64,000 nt of DNA from positions 2,212,704 to 2,276,703 of the forward strand of contig JAJHZJ010000336.1 in NCBI GenBank assembly GCA_023548195.1, written 5' to 3'. Made by a program: the position numbers and the translations under genes. The notes beneath the pieces are model-generated. The model saw only the letters and a list, made by a program, of their open reading frames with translations. It was not told where the DNA came from and ran no database searches. Positions within the stretch are counted from its first letter, which is position 1; each line of letters begins with the position of its first letter. This stretch comes from Bettongia penicillata ogilbyi. Lineage: Eukaryota; Chordata; Mammalia; Diprotodontia; Potoroidae. Below, one piece after another: positions 33,530-45,199 of this stretch.

Positions 33530-33780
33530 AGGCCAAAGATGGAAGAGAGGGAGAGTAGGGGAGAAGGAGAGAAGGGAGGAGAGGAAGAGGAAGGGGAGGA
33601 GAGGAAGAGGAGAGAAAGGTTTAGGAGAGAAAGGGGGAGGAATGGAGGAAATAGGAAGGAGGAGAAAGGGAGAAAGAAAGAGGGGAAGAAGAAGGAGAAG
33701 AGAAAAGGAGAGTGGAGGAGAGGGGGAAAGAGCCAGAGGAAGAAGAAAAGGAAGAGAGGGGAGGGAGAAAAAAGGGTGGG
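33530..33780 (+). repeat. Purine-rich tract (GGA/GAA)
   Basis: About 250 bases that are purine with only about a dozen pyrimidine interruptions. The Glu/Arg/Lys-rich frames of 113-119 codons are low-complexity artefacts. Unique sequence follows to 34390. Confidence 0.92.
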
Positions 33781-34394
33781 AGCTTTATATTCCTCACAGC
33801 ACGGCTGGCAGTGGAGAAGGTCCATACTTCCCCTCTCTCAGCTCAGCCCCAGCAATTCTTAATCTGCGGTTTGGAGAAATCCAACACCACACTCTAAGAA
33901 CCATCAAGCCTGATCAGGAGCAAATAACCCAACCCAGCCCAGCCCATCATAAACACAGCCGAAAGGTCTCAACTGAAGAGGAGACCTATTGATATACCAG
34001 GACCCTGACTCTAGCCTGAGAGATTAGCCAAGATTTCAGTACCCCGTGCCTCTACGTATGGCCTTTAGTCTGCTGCCTGAATACCACAGAGAGTGTTTAA
34101 CTTTACAAAATGTGTTTATAAATGAAAGGATTTCTGAAGGGGAAAAAAAACCCCATTCTGTTTCTTTTCAGAGCAGATCATAAGGGAGAGGGGCTGAGAA
34201 GAATGTGATATCATTGCACACCAAAGCTACTGACTAAAGATGAATTCTTGGCCTCCTGTTCCTCAGTGGCAACACTAGCATTCCTTACCCAATTCAGAGG
34301 TCAGCATGATGAACATTTCCAAGGAGACTTAAAGCCAAAGCTGACTGACTGCAGCAGCTCTCTAGAAGAGAGTGAATTCTAGACTAGGGGACTC

Positions 34395-34570
34395 AGGTTT
34401 TGGTCCTAGATCTGACCTTCATTTAATGTTTAACCTTGGCCACTAAGTCACTTCCTGTCTTAGAAGCTCAGTTTAGTTTTTCCCATCTGTAAAATGGGAA
34501 TAACAGTACCAGTCCTACCTACTTCATGTGGATGTTATGGGAATGAAAGAGGTAGAAAAGGGCTTTGGAA
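34395..34570 (+). repeat. MIR
   Basis: 'gactcaggttttggtcctag', 'cttggccactaagtcacttc', 'tcccatctgtaaaatggga', 'taacagtaccagtcctacc'. Beyond it (34575-35150) lies AT-rich then unassigned sequence. Confidence 0.82.
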
Positions 34571-35149
34571 AAGGTTGGTCACTTTTTACCTTCTCGATGA
34601 GTAGAGAAAAGGAACAGAGCAGGGAAGAGGATTTGGAACTGGAATAAAAAATGTTTGAATTTAAAAAAGAGAAAAAAAGTTCAGCAATTTTATTATTACT
34701 GTGTTAAATTTAATATACACTTAAAATATCGTTAGGTAACAGAAGTCCATGATTTCATTTTTTAAAATATTAAAAGAAAATATCAACCCTTTTAAAAATG
34801 GAAGGTAGATTTTCTTTACTCAAAAAAAAGTCTTTCAATTCACTCACTGGAATGGAACCAAAGACAGAGGCATAAAAACAGCCCTCAGAAAAATGGGAGC
34901 CACACTTAGAGAATGAATTTAGTCACCAAGACAACAGGAAGGCTTCATTTGTGGGGTGGGGGAGGCACCACACTCATTCCCTTGGGCTTTAATCTCTTCT
35001 TAAAAACCTCACAGACCCCATTTCTTCCCACGGATGCTCCTAGATCTGACTCAGTGCCCTGATATGCATAAACATGTACAAGAGTGGCACATATGGGACA
35101 GCACCCAAGTGGAGCACATACAACACAGCCTGGTTCAGGGCACAAAACC

Positions 35150-35290
35150 ATAGGATGTCACAACTGGAAGGAACCTCCAACATCACCTAGTCTAACTATC
35201 ACATTTTACAGATGAGAAAATTGAGGCCCAGACAGGGGAAGTCACATAGGTCATTAGTAAAAGAGCAAGGCCACCTATTGCCCTGGAAGG
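35150..35290 (-). repeat. CORE-SINE
   Basis: 'aggatgtcacaactggaagg', 'cattttacagatgagaaaat', 'tgaggcccagacagggg'. Confidence 0.8.
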
Positions 35291-35344
35291 TCCAGGAGGA
35301 GCCATTGTCAAGGGTCATTTTTAGGGTCCCTCTCTAATATATAA

Positions 35345-35530
35345 CCCTCACGTCTGTAAAGTGCTTTATGCTTCCCAAATCATTTCCACTGATGTTATCT
35401 CATTTGACCTACACTGTGAAGGAGTAGACAGAGGTAAGTCAACTTTACTATATGAAAGAGGAAACTGAGTCCTAGAGAAACAGGGCAAACAGTAAGTGAG
35501 ATGCTCAGCCAGAATGTTCACCCAGGGCTC
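35345..35530 (-). repeat. MIR
   Basis: 'taaagtgctttatgcttccc', 'gatgttatctcatttgacct', 'aaagaggaaactgagtccta'. Unassigned sequence follows to 36120. Confidence 0.75.
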
Positions 35531-36129
35531 CTGGCTCCTAGAGCCTAGTCTCATCTTGGCCTCCTTTTCTTTCCTTTCTCTCTCCTCATTTCTTCCCTTT
35601 ACTCCCCATGCCTACCTATCACCACTCAGACCAGCTAGGACCCATCCAACCCCAAGTCAGCCCTTCCAAGAACCTTCAATCCTACCAAAACTAAAGGTCA
35701 CATTCCTACCAGCAGAGCCATGACCAGGACTTCCCTGCCCCCCATACAAATGCCACACACTTCATCTGGATCATGTAGCCTGTGAATTCTCCACAGAAGC
35801 AAGGCAAGTCACAGAGACAGCAAATACCCATCAGTGGGAAGCTGAGGCCACATCATTTGGTAGCTTTCTACTTTAATTATTCTTGCTAACTAGGTGCTAA
35901 GTCCTGTCGTTTCTACTCTGTTAAAGGACTGAAAGTGCTAGTAGCCAGCCTCTAAATTCAGCACCCTGAGGAAAATCCCCAGTTACCCTGCTCTAGTTAC
36001 AGCTTTGATCCTTATCTCCCTCCATGTGACCCCAATTCAGCGACTTCCTGGATGAAAACCACAGCCCCGGGGAAGGGGGAGAAGGGGGCCGAGTAGTGAG
36101 AGCAAGGAACACTTAACACATTATTCGAG

Positions 36130-36240
36130 TACTAAGTCAGAGTCCTCACTTGGCCACTGACTTGCCTGGGTGACTTTGGACAAGTCATTTCTTGCCTCAG
36201 TTTCCTCATCGGTAAAATAAGGCCTAAAATTGTCTGATCC
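36130..36240 (+). repeat. MIR fragment
   Basis: 'gactttggacaagtcatttc' and 'cagtttcctcatcggtaaaa'. Confidence 0.75.
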
Positions 36241-36399
36241 ATTTAAGAGAGGCTTTGAGTTCCTGCTGTCTAGGCTATGGACTGAACACCCAGACTGGAG
36301 AGCTGCACCAGGGGCATCCCTTAGTGCCACCTGGGTTGACCCTAATATCTTAATTCCTGTTTGGATGGTCTAGGCTAAGATAAACTATAAGTACCACAG

Positions 36400-36580
36400 A
36401 TCCAGCCTTGCCCCCTGAAGCCCCACTGAATCCCCGCGAGAAACAATGAATGTCATTCCAAATAAGGAAACTTCTGCAAACTCCCCCGGAGCAGCCCTGT
36501 TCCGGCTGGTTTATGTTAGCAGGACAAGACTAAACAGACCTTCACATTTCCAATATTAACCACTAAAAATGAAAAAGTGA
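36400..36580. promoter_or_regulatory. Candidate conserved non-coding element (weak)
   Basis: Repeat-free segment with 'tgaatgtcattccaaataag' (TEAD-like CATTCCA and an SRF-like CCAAATAAG half), a GC-rich 'ccccggagcagccctgttcc', and an AT-rich end. Texture alone supports it. Unique sequence continues to 36920. Confidence 0.2.
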
Positions 36581-36924
36581 TTGTTTGTCTACAGAACCCA
36601 GAGATGAGGGAGAGTTCCCACCATGCTCCCCCATGGCCCCTGGGCCTGCCTGTTTTTATCAGATCTCTTCCTGTCTTCCCAGGCAGCTTCTCCCAGGTTA
36701 CCTGGAGACCAGAGGAGGTTCAGCTCTATCTTTGTTCACCACATGCTCTTCTTCCAAGCACTCTTCCCTTCCCTCCAGACAGATAATGAGGGCTAATTAT
36801 GGAGCTGTCTTAACCATCACTCCCCCTTTCCCCTACAGCCAGTACTGTAGGACTCCTTCTCATCTATGGTACTTCTTTGTTCAAGAACCTACAATGTTGT
36901 CTGCTTCCTGATAGATGTGCTCAT

Positions 36925-37150
36925 CATTAACAAGCATTTATTAAGCACCCACTGAATGCCAGGTACTGTGCTTGGTGCCTGGGATACAAAGAGGAACAGC
37001 CTTTGTCCTCCATGAAATGGAAGTTCCAAACTCTACACTAATTGTCAGAGTCCAGACTTTTAACCACTCAGGGCCTCAGCCTCTTAATCTGTAAAATGAG
37101 TAGATTAGACCAGCTAGCCGATCATGCAATCACTTCTAGCTCCAAATCCT
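36925..37150. repeat. L2 3' end (minus) then CORE-SINE (plus)
   Basis: 36925-37040: 'gcatttattaagcacccact', 'ggtgcctgggatacaaag'. 37045-37150: 'ccactcagggcctcagcc', 'aatctgtaaaatgagtagat', 'ctagctccaaatccta'. Confidence 0.75.
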
Positions 37151-37154
37151 AGTA

Positions 37155-37365
37155 TCTTCACTATGACATTCAAGGCTCTCCACAAGCTACTTCCTATTCT
37201 GCCTACTCATAACTATCTTTAGGGGCAACCCTAGCCACACTTCAGCTGGTCGCTTCATTTGGTTCAGTCATCATCAACAGATATTTATTTAGTGCCTACC
37301 AGTGCTTGGCACAGCACTTGCCACATGGTAGGTGTTTAATAAATGCTCACCGACCAACTGACCAT
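37155..37365 (+). mobile_element. L2 3' region fragments
   Basis: 'gacattcaaggctctccaca' and 'ttgccacatggtaggtgttt' with 'aataaatgctcaccgaccaa' give two parts of an L2 3' end. Confidence 0.75.
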
Positions 37366-37466
37366 ATGCATGGCACTGTGGTAGGTACTGGTGATACAGA
37401 CAAAAAAATGTTGTCCCTTCCTTCAAAAAGATTACATTCTACTGGGATTGAAGGAGAATTGGATAT

Positions 37467-37573
37467 TTTATATATACATACATACATACATATATATATA
37501 CACACACATATACATACACACATGTATATACCCATGTATATATACATATACATGTGTGTATGTATATGTGTGG

Positions 37574-37617
<44 letters not shown>
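37467..37617. repeat. CA-to-TG microsatellite containing a long hairpin
   Basis: TA/CA units on the left and TG units on the right. 37503-37524 and 37551-37572 are perfect 22-base reverse complements with a 26-base loop; the final (TG)n runs to 37617. It lies inside the L2. Confidence 0.93.
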
Positions 37618-37619
<2 letters not shown>

Positions 37620-37744
37620 AAAAGGGAATTTGAGGAGGGACAAAGCATTAATTAATTGCTGTGAAATTATTACAAAGTTTAGCTCCCAAGAGTATAAAGT
37701 AAGTACAAGTAAGCACCTATGGAACACTACACATAATTTCAGTG

Positions 37745-37870
37745 TGGAGTTAATGGAGTTAAGTGACCTGTCCAGGGTCACGCAATTAATAAGTGTCTGA
37801 GGCTGGATTTGAGCTCAGGTTCTCCTGACTCCAGGGCCAGCACTCTATCCAATGCACCACCTAGTTATGC
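37745..37870 (-). repeat. Short marsupial SINE in L2
   Basis: 'gttaagtgacctgtccaggg', 'gatttgagctcaggttctcc', 'tctatccaatgcaccaccta'. Confidence 0.88.
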
Positions 37871-39354
37871 TCCAATTTCAAACTTTTTCAATAGGTTTGT
37901 TAGTTTTGCTGAACTTTCTTTTCCTCTTTTTTTTCTTCTTTGTTATAAGCAATGACTCTCTGGGAAGAGGAGGGAGGAGGGACATGTTAGAAATTGTAGG
38001 TTAAATGAAAACAACAGTCACCAAAAAAATTTTTTTAATAAGAACAATAGGGAGGAAGGTTTTTAGAGGAGGGGCCACCCAAGCTGAGCTTTGAGGGAAG
38101 AGAAAGAGTTGAGGAGGAAGTACATGAAGGACAATTTGTATAACACAAGAAAGACGGAACTGGAACAGTGAATTTGTGGGTGGTGTAAGCTACTAGTTGA
38201 ATTTGGTTGAAATATAGAGCAGGTAAAGGAGTTAGGGTTTGACTAGTCTGGCCTAGAAAAGATGGTCTGGGCTAAGATCGTGGAGGGCTACAAATTCCAG
38301 AATATCCTAGAAGCAATAGGGAGCCACTAAAGTTTTTTGAGCAGGGGAATCACATGGTCAGACTTGTTCCTTAGAAACATTTTGGCAACTGTGTGAAAGA
38401 CAGATTGGAAAGTGGAGAAGAGCAAAGAGAGAGACCAATTAGGTGGCTATTACCATTGTCCAGATAAGACTAGGGTCATGGCTGTGTGAGTGGAGAGAAG
38501 GGGACATACATACAAGATGTTACCAAGGTAAATTGACAAGATTTGGCAACTTATCAAATATTGAGGGTAAGGGAAGGGATGACTCCAAAGTTTAAAAATT
38601 GAATTCCCAGGAGGATGGTGGTGTCCTCAACAGAAATAGAGAAGTTTGGAGGAGGGGCAGGTTTTGGAGGAAAGACAAATTATTTTTTTTGGATGTATTG
38701 AGTTTGAGAAGCCAATGAGTCATCCAGGTAGAAATATCCAGTAGCCGGTTGGTGATGAGGACCTGGAATTCTAGTGAAAGATCAAGGTTGGACATATAGA
38801 TTTGACAGTCATCTCTAAGGAGATGATTGTTAAAATCAGGGGAATGTTGATATCACCAAGAGAGGGTGCAGGGTGGAAAGAAAAAGAAGACAAGCCATAC
38901 CAAGGTCTGAGGGTCGCTCATGTTTGGAAGGATGGGGAGGACAGAGGGTGAAGCAGCAGTGGTGAGTGGCGAGGGGTGGTCAGATGGTTAGGAGGATGTG
39001 GAGAAAGCAACATCACCAAAGCCAGGGAGGGGGAGGACACATGAGGGGGAAAGTGGGAGAGGGATGACAGTGTTGAAAACTGCAGATCAAGAAGAAAAGC
39101 TGAGGAGGCCACCGGATTTAGCAGCTAAGAAACCATTGGTAACCTTGGAGAGAGTTCTTGTTTCAACAGAGTAGTGGTATCAGAAGCCTGATTATAAGGG
39201 GCTGGGAAGTGAGTGGGTGGGGAGGAAATACTGGCATCCAGAGCAGGCCACTATTTCTAAGAGCTTGGCAGTGAAAAGGAGGAGAGAGGAGAAACAGGAT
39301 AATAGCTTAGGGGCTAGGCACCAAACCCTATCCCCCAGGCTCCCTTCCACCTCT

Positions 39355-39460
39355 GTCCTCCTCCCCTAGAATGACTCTCCTCTTTGCGGCTCCAAATCCT
39401 ACTTCCGAGGTCCAATTGAAGCCCAACGTCTTCCTGGGAGATTTCCCTGACACCCGCTCT
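39355..39460 (+). mobile_element. L2 fragment
   Basis: 'gaagcccaacgtcttcctgg' with 'agatttccctgacacccg'. Unassigned G/C-rich sequence follows to 39790. Confidence 0.55.
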
Positions 39461-39799
39461 CCCTTAAGGAGTTTTCTGTCCTCTCTACTCCCAGGATGAG
39501 GTCACAAAATAAAACACTTGCTTTCCTTCTTCTAAAGAATCTTCCTCCTCAGCCTTCCTAGAGATCCAGGTTTCCCACTGAACTGGGGGGTGAGGGGTGG
39601 GTGGGACTGGAAGGCTTGAAAGCAAAAGTTTGGGAAATTGTTCGGTCAGAGGTACCCCCCCACCCCCACTCCCCGATCATGCAAATTATCCTTTACTACT
39701 GCCCGTTTCTCATTTGGATGAAAAACAGGAAGGTCACTGGAGAAAGAGAAAGGGAAATGCCCTGAGGTGATGGTGAGAGGAGAGGGCAAAGGGGTAGTG

Positions 39800-40200
39800 G
39801 AAAGACTCTAAGACTGAGAACCGGGCTGTGTGGATTCTGGTATTAGACGTACCTAGGAAACACTCAATGCCCTAGGGCAAGTAACTTCCTTTTTATTGGC
39901 CTCTGTGTCCTCTCTATAAAAGAAGCTTAATAGCACTAGCTCTGCCAAAGAGAGAGCTATTCCAAGAAGGGAACAGATACAAAAGAGTTTTAAGGTATGG
40001 AGGAAATCTGGTGCTATGGAAAGAGCAGGATGAATCGTGATTGGACCTGGGTTCTCCAATCTAACTCTTCCATTGACTACTAGTGTAGGCCAGGCTCAGT
40101 CATTTCCCTTGCCTGTATCTTTACTTCTACCTCAAGAATATGAGGGGGCTGAGCTAAATATAGTTCCTAAGATCCCTCCCAGCATTGACATTCCATGAGT
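39800..40200 (+). repeat. Two MIR/CORE-SINE copies
   Basis: 39800-39960: 'ccctagggcaagtaacttcc' and 'tctctataaaagaagctta'. 40010-40200: head 'tgctatggaaagagcaggat', 'acctgggttctccaatct', end 'cccagcattgacattcc'. Confidence 0.75.
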
Positions 40201-40719
40201 CTATGAAAATGTCACATAAATGGAAGACAGCCTCTGTTATTTTTTTTTTTCAGTAATGACCCAAGGAGATGGACCCTGTCAAAGGGAACAAGCATTTTCT
40301 GGAGCTGAGGGCTAAGGAGCTCTATCTATGAACTAAAACCAGGACTAGGGGAATGGGGCTTTGCCTCAGGTACCAATACCTGGTGGGGTGTTTCCTCCTT
40401 CCTGGAGTCTAGAGACTGTCATACCTGAGCCTCATGCCCCTCAGTCTTCTCTTCAAGAGAAATCAAGGGAGGAACAAGTCACCCCTTCTCTCTCTATGAC
40501 TATATATGAGTTCCAACAGCCTCTCTGAGGGCCCACCTGCCCCAGGTGCAAGGACTCTTCGTCACATTTCTGATTGAAGTAGACATTTCTTAGCCAAGCT
40601 CCAATCTAAACAAGAGCTAGGGGATTGGGGATGGGGGGCAGAGGGAAACGCAACAAAGATTTAAATCCCAGAACCACCATAGAGGGAAAGTAGAGCCAGC
40701 AGGGCCCTCTCAAATTATG

Positions 40720-41050
40720 GTTTAAAATGTCTTATCTCCCCACGCCTAGTTTGTGTGAGATTCATCCAAACAGCTGTCAGGCAGCCAGCTCCTAGTCTGT
40801 CCCCAGGCAATCTGGCCAACTTGGGTTGCCCCCCCTTTGCCCTTTCCATTCCATAAGACAAGACACATTCAGTTTATGCTCCTGTTCCCAGAGGCCTCTC
40901 AGTGCAAATTAAGGTCTGATTGATGCTAATCAGATGTAACTGACAGGGCCCAGGAAAGCCCGGCTGATGTCACTGTTCATCTGGTTCATGAAACAATCCT
41001 GGTAGCTGCCTGCAGATTCTACCATCAATACCTGGTTTGGACACCACACC
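40720..41050. promoter_or_regulatory. Candidate conserved non-coding element
   Basis: Repeat-free block with clustered developmental-type words: an E-box with TGTCA ('aacagctgtcaggc', 40770), 'ccattccataag' (TEAD-like), 'gatgctaatcagatg' and 'aactgacaggg' (PBX/MEIS-like, 40922-40950), 'gctgatgtcact'. The dense ordered sites resemble enhancers, but no alignment was available. Confidence 0.3.
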
Positions 41051-41079
41051 CCAGGGTGAAGGGATGCACCAAAAGAGCG

Positions 41080-41260
41080 GAGATCACAGATCTAGACTTG
41101 GAGGGGACCTTAGAAGTCATCTAATGCCATCCCTTCATTTTACAGATGAGGAAACAGAGGCCCAGAGGAAGAAAGAAACTTAGAGCTGGGATTTGAACTC
41201 AGATCCAGTGACTCTAAAGTTCAGCACCCTCACCACTGCACCAACCTGCCTCCAGCCATT
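41080..41260 (-). repeat. CORE-SINE, near full length
   Basis: 'gatcacagatctagacttgg', 'cattttacagatgaggaaac', 'gggatttgaactcagatcca', 'caccactgcaccaacctgc'. Confidence 0.9.
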
Positions 41261-41409
41261 GGCCATGAGCGTCATTCCTTTAGGTGAAGCCTTGCGCTAG
41301 GGCCTTATGTACAACTGCTTATACGCAGCCAGCCCTCCTTTCTTTAAACACAGTTCCCCCAGCATTTAGAGTCTAGCACCCAATTTGGCTCAGGATTATA
41401 TAACATCTT

Positions 41410-41655
41410 CTCTAGGTGGTGCAGGGGATAGAGCTCCCAGCCTGGAGTCAGGAAGACTCATCTTTGTGAGTTCAAATCCAGCCTCAGACATTTACTAGCT
41501 GTGTGACCCTGGGCAAGTCACTTCACTCTGTTTGCCTTGGTTTCCTCATCTGTAAAATGAGCTGGAGAAGGAAATAGCAAATTACTCCAGTAACTCAGCC
41601 AAGAAAACCCCAAATGGGGCCACAAAGAGTTAGACACAACTGAACAACAACTATT
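41410..41655 (+). repeat. WSINE/MAR-type SINE
   Basis: 'ctctaggtggtgcaggggat', 'cctggagtcaggaagactca', 'cctcatctgtaaaatgagct', 'aaaaccccaaatggggcc', 'gttagacacaactgaacaac'. Confidence 0.94.
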
Positions 41656-41689
41656 TTCTAATCATTTCACTCCTATAAAATCTCTCCAT

Positions 41690-41790
41690 TAGGCTTTAGA
41701 GAATTTCCTCCTCCTATTCCCCTCAAGGTCTAGCCCAGGAGTTTGCACATGGTAGAAGCTCATGAAATATTGAGTAAATGATTGATAGTC
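41690..41790 (+). mobile_element. L2 3' end fragment
   Basis: 'cctcaaggtctagcccagga' and 'atgaaatattgagtaaatga'. Confidence 0.6.
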
Positions 41791-41959
41791 ACTGCCTCTC
41801 CAGAGGAGAGGGCTTCCCTTTCTTTGGGGCCATGTTCACATGTATACTCCTTGGCTCTCTCCCCAGTGCTCCTCATCTCCCATGAGAAGCCTACTTCCTG
41901 TTTGGTTCTAGAGCTGCCTGGCTCATGCAGTAAATTTGGAGAATTAACCCCTCCTCAAT

Positions 41960-42790
41960 CACTAAATCAACAAGCTTCTAGGTACTGTACTAGGTGCTGG
42001 AGACATAAAGATATAATTGAAATAGTCCCTGCCCTCAAGGAGCTTATATTCCTAGAAGGGGAGATAATATGTATCCATATTAGTCTATTCATATAAGCCT
42101 GGGAAGATAGGTTTGAGCTGAGCTGTAAAGGACTTTAAATGTCAAATAAAAGAGACTGTGTTTGATCCTAGAGTTAATAAAGAACCAGTGTAGTTTGCCG
42201 AGTATGGTTAGATGTTTGCTTTAAGAATGTCTGTATTAACAATGCCTTGCAGAGGGGAGAGACTAGAGGAAGGGAGTCCTGTTAGGAGTCACCTGCGGCA
42301 GTCTAGGTGAGAATCTATAAGGAATTGGTGGCCATATTAGAGGACACAAGGGTACGGACACAAGAGATGGTGCAGAGGTGGGTAGAATCAAGACTGGCTA
42401 TGTGCACAGAGAATGTGGGTCTAAGATGGCTTCAAGCTTGGGAACCTGTGCAACCAGAAGGACAGAAGTCCCCTTGGCAGAAATTGCAAAATTCATAAGA
42501 AGGGAGAGTTTGAGCAAAGGGTGAGGGGTTGATGAGGGGTAAGATAATGGGTTCTGCTTTGGACATGGTGAATTTGAGATGCCAATGGGACACCTAGTTG
42601 GAAATGTCCAGTTGGTAGCTGGTGATGCAGACCTGGAGCTTGGGGTAAAAACAAAGGTTGAATATGATCGTGGAGTCATCTGCATAGAAATAATTAAATT
42701 CATGGGAGATGGTGAGGTCCCCCCTCCCATCCAAGACTTCCAGATTAGCAGGAAGTGTCTACGCTTATGGTGGTTCATAATGTGCTAACC
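41960..42790 (-). mobile_element. L2 LINE 3' region, about 830 bases
   Basis: 'ctaggtactgtactaggtgc', 'gccctcaaggagcttatatt', 'ctgagctgtaaaggacttta', 'ttctgctttggacatggtga', 'ggaaatgtccagttggtag'. The minus-strand open frame 42398-42778 is the L2 protein relic. Confidence 0.9.
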
Positions 42791-42949
42791 TGTAGGAGGG
42801 CTGAAAGTCTGAGGAGTTCTTATTACTTTGCTCCTGCTATCATGGTAGTCCGTTTTCTGGGACTTAGTGTCCCCCATTCTGAGATGGAGAAAATAAAGTC
42901 CTTGCCCTATCCTTGAATCAAAATGGGTGATCCAGCAGACTAGGATGAT

Positions 42950-43140
42950 GGGATCATAGATTTAGAACTGGCAGGAACTATAGATAACATTTAGACCAAT
43001 CTCCTTATTTTATAGATAAGGAACAGAACTTCAAAAAAGTTAAATGACTTGTCCAGGGTCTCATAACCAGTGTATGTAAGAGATAAGACTTGAACCCAGG
43101 ACTGACTCCAAGGCTAGTTATCTTTCACAAACCAGCTACC
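42950..43140 (-). repeat. CORE-SINE
   Basis: 'gatcatagatttagaactgg', 'ttattttatagataaggaac', 'gacttgtccagggtctcata'. Confidence 0.87.
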
Positions 43141-43154
43141 ACTAGTTTATTCTT

Positions 43155-43850
43155 TTTCCCCCAATTTTTTAACAATTTTATTTAAAGTTTTAAGTTCCAA
43201 ATTCTATCCTTTCCACTACCTTCCTCCTTCCCTGAGTTGGCAAGCAATCAGATATAGGTTACATATGTGCAATTAAATAAAATATTTCTATATTAGTCAT
43301 TTTGTACAAGCCTTAAATAAAAAAAAATTAAAGAAAAAGGTGAAAAACAGCATAGTTCCATCTGTATTCAAACAACATCAGTTCTTTCTCTGAAGGCAGA
43401 TAGTATGCCTCATCATTAGTCCTTTGGGATTATCTTGGGTCACTGTATAGCTAAGTCATTCACAATTCTTCATCAAACAATATTGCTATTACTGTGTACA
43501 GTGTTCTCCTGGTTCTGCTCACTTCACCTTGCATCAATTCATATAAGTTTTTCCAGATTTTTCTGAAATCATCCTTCTTGTCACTTCTTATAGCACAATA
43601 CTATTTCATCACAGTCCTATACTACAACTTGCTTAGCCATTTCACAATTGATGGGCATCTCTTCCTTTTCCAATTCTTAATCACCACAAGAAGAACTGCT
43701 ATAAATACTTTTAACATACTTTCCTTTTCCTTTGAGCTCTTTGGGATACAGACCTAGTAGTGGTGTTGCGGGTCGAAGGGTATGCACAGCCCTGTGGGTC
43801 TAGTTTACAATGGACTATTCCACCAGCCTCCTAATTCATTGCCTTGCTTC
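43155..43850 (-). mobile_element. L1 LINE 3' end, about 0.7 kb
   Basis: Antisense: 'aacaattttatttaaagttt', 'ttccctgagttggcaagcaa', 'cagatataggttacatatgt', then 'ttctcctggttctgctcact', 'ccatttcacaattgatgggc', and 'tctttgggatacagacctag'. This is the L1 3' end including the tail of the ORF2 region. Confidence 0.85.
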
Positions 43851-44064
43851 TGGTCTCTCCCCTCACCAAGCACTGACTCTACCTTTGCCCTGGTGGCACC
43901 TTCTCAAGCTGCCAATGCTTCCACCCCATGGTCTTTTCCTCTGATTGATGAGTTCTTCTCCATTTGAGGAAGCACCCTTGCCAGTCATCATGCTCTCTTC
44001 AAATCCGGAACAACCCATAATGTTCTAGACCACTTTTCTACCTTCCCTTCTGCCCCACATCAGT

Positions 44065-44300
44065 AGTTAGGAGGCAGTAGATAGAGTACTGGGCCTGGGG
44101 TCAGGAAAACTTGAATTCAAATCCAACTTCAGATGTTTACCAGCTGTATGACCATGGACAAATCACTCAACCTCTGTTTGCCTCAGTTTCTTCATCTGTA
44201 AAATGGGGATAATAGTAGTACCTACCTCCCAGGGTTACTGTTAAAGCTTTTAGTACATTGCTTGGCACAGCAAGAACTATGTAAATATTAATCATTATTA
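44065..44300 (+). repeat. MIR/THER-type SINE, full length
   Basis: Head 'ggaggcagtagatagagtac', 'gaattcaaatccaacttcag', 'tcttcatctgtaaaatgggg', 'cagggttactgttaaagc', end 'gtaaatattaatcattatt'. Confidence 0.88.
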
Positions 44301-44344
44301 CCTTCACAACCCCAACCTCTTTTCAGTTCTCTCTCATGTGTCAT

Positions 44345-44665
44345 CTTCCTCCAATTTAAGGTAAACTTCTTAAGGGCAGGGATTATCTTTCTTTGGCACA
44401 ATGGATAGAGATCAGGGCCTGGAGTCAGAAAGACCTGGGTTCAAATCCTGCCTCAGATACTAATGGTGTGACTGGACAAGTCACTTCACCCTGTTTGCCT
44501 CAGTTTCCTCATCTATAAAATGAGCTAGAGAAGGAAATGGCAAACCACTCCAGGATCGTTGCCAAGAAAACCCCAAAATGGGTCATGAAGAGTCTGACAT
44601 GACTGAAAATAATGAAAGAACTGCAATCTGCCTAGCCTGGCACATAATAAATGCTTAATCTTTTC
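44345..44665 (+). mobile_element. L2 3' end split by a WSINE
   Basis: 'gtaaacttcttaagggcagg' and 'gattatctttctttgg' break at about 44390 and resume at about 44622 as 'aatctgcctagcctggcaca' with 'taataaatgcttaat'. Confidence 0.85.
44390..44620 (+). repeat. WSINE/MAR-type SINE inside the L2 end
   Basis: 'ggcacaatggatagagatca', 'ggagtcagaaagacctgggt', 'gtttgcctcagtttcctcat', 'gccaagaaaaccccaaaatg', 'gtctgacatgactgaaa'. Confidence 0.94.
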
Positions 44666-44689
44666 ATTTCTCTATCCATCCACCCCCTC

Positions 44690-45190
44690 CATACGGCTGC
44701 CAAAATCATCTTCCTCAAGCATGGCTCTAATCCTATCACTCTGGAGTCTTCTTTAGCTCCCTAACAGCTCCAGGACAAAATTACAAAGGCTTTGTTCAGA
44801 GTCTACAGACCCTCACTCTTTGACTCCAGCCTGGCTTTCCACATGTCTCTTACCTTTTATACATTCTCTGTTCCAGTCAAACCAATCTACTTACTGTTCC
44901 CCAAACTCTCCCTTCTTTCCTTCTCTTGCCGCCATGACTTTGCACAGGCTCCCCCTGCCTCCCTTCCTTACCTCCCCACTTTTAGAATCCTTGGTTTGCT
45001 GCACAGCTCAAAGACTTTCCTGGTCTCCCTAATGCCCTTTCAGGACTCCAGTCTCAAACATCTTGATATGTATTTATGTGAAACAGTTTGTACACCCCAA
45101 AAGCCTATCAGTATCATGAGGGCATTTTTCAGGGTTTTTTAATCTATAGCACCAAACACAATGCCTTTCACATAGCAAAAACTTGATAAA
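44690..45190 (+). mobile_element. L2 3' region
   Basis: 'atcatcttcctcaagcatgg', 'ccaggacaaaattacaaagg', 'agtctacagaccctcactct', 'gactttgcacaggctccccc', 'atgagggcatttttcaggg'. The 116-codon frame here is L2-derived. Confidence 0.9.
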
Positions 45191-45199
45191 TATACCAAA

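Larger units (their letters stand above)
37370..39300 (-). mobile_element. L2 LINE, long 3' copy
   Basis: Antisense L2 begins at its 3' end ('gtaggtactggtgatacaga', 37380) and, after a microsatellite and a SINE, continues through 'ggggccacccaagctgagct', 'gagcaggggaatcacatggt', 'attaccattgtccagataag', 'gaattcccaggaggatggtg', 'gtgttgaaaactgcagatca', and 'agaaaccattggtaacc'. The further part corresponds to the region coding for the end of the reverse transcriptase protein; frames are broken. Confidence 0.88.
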
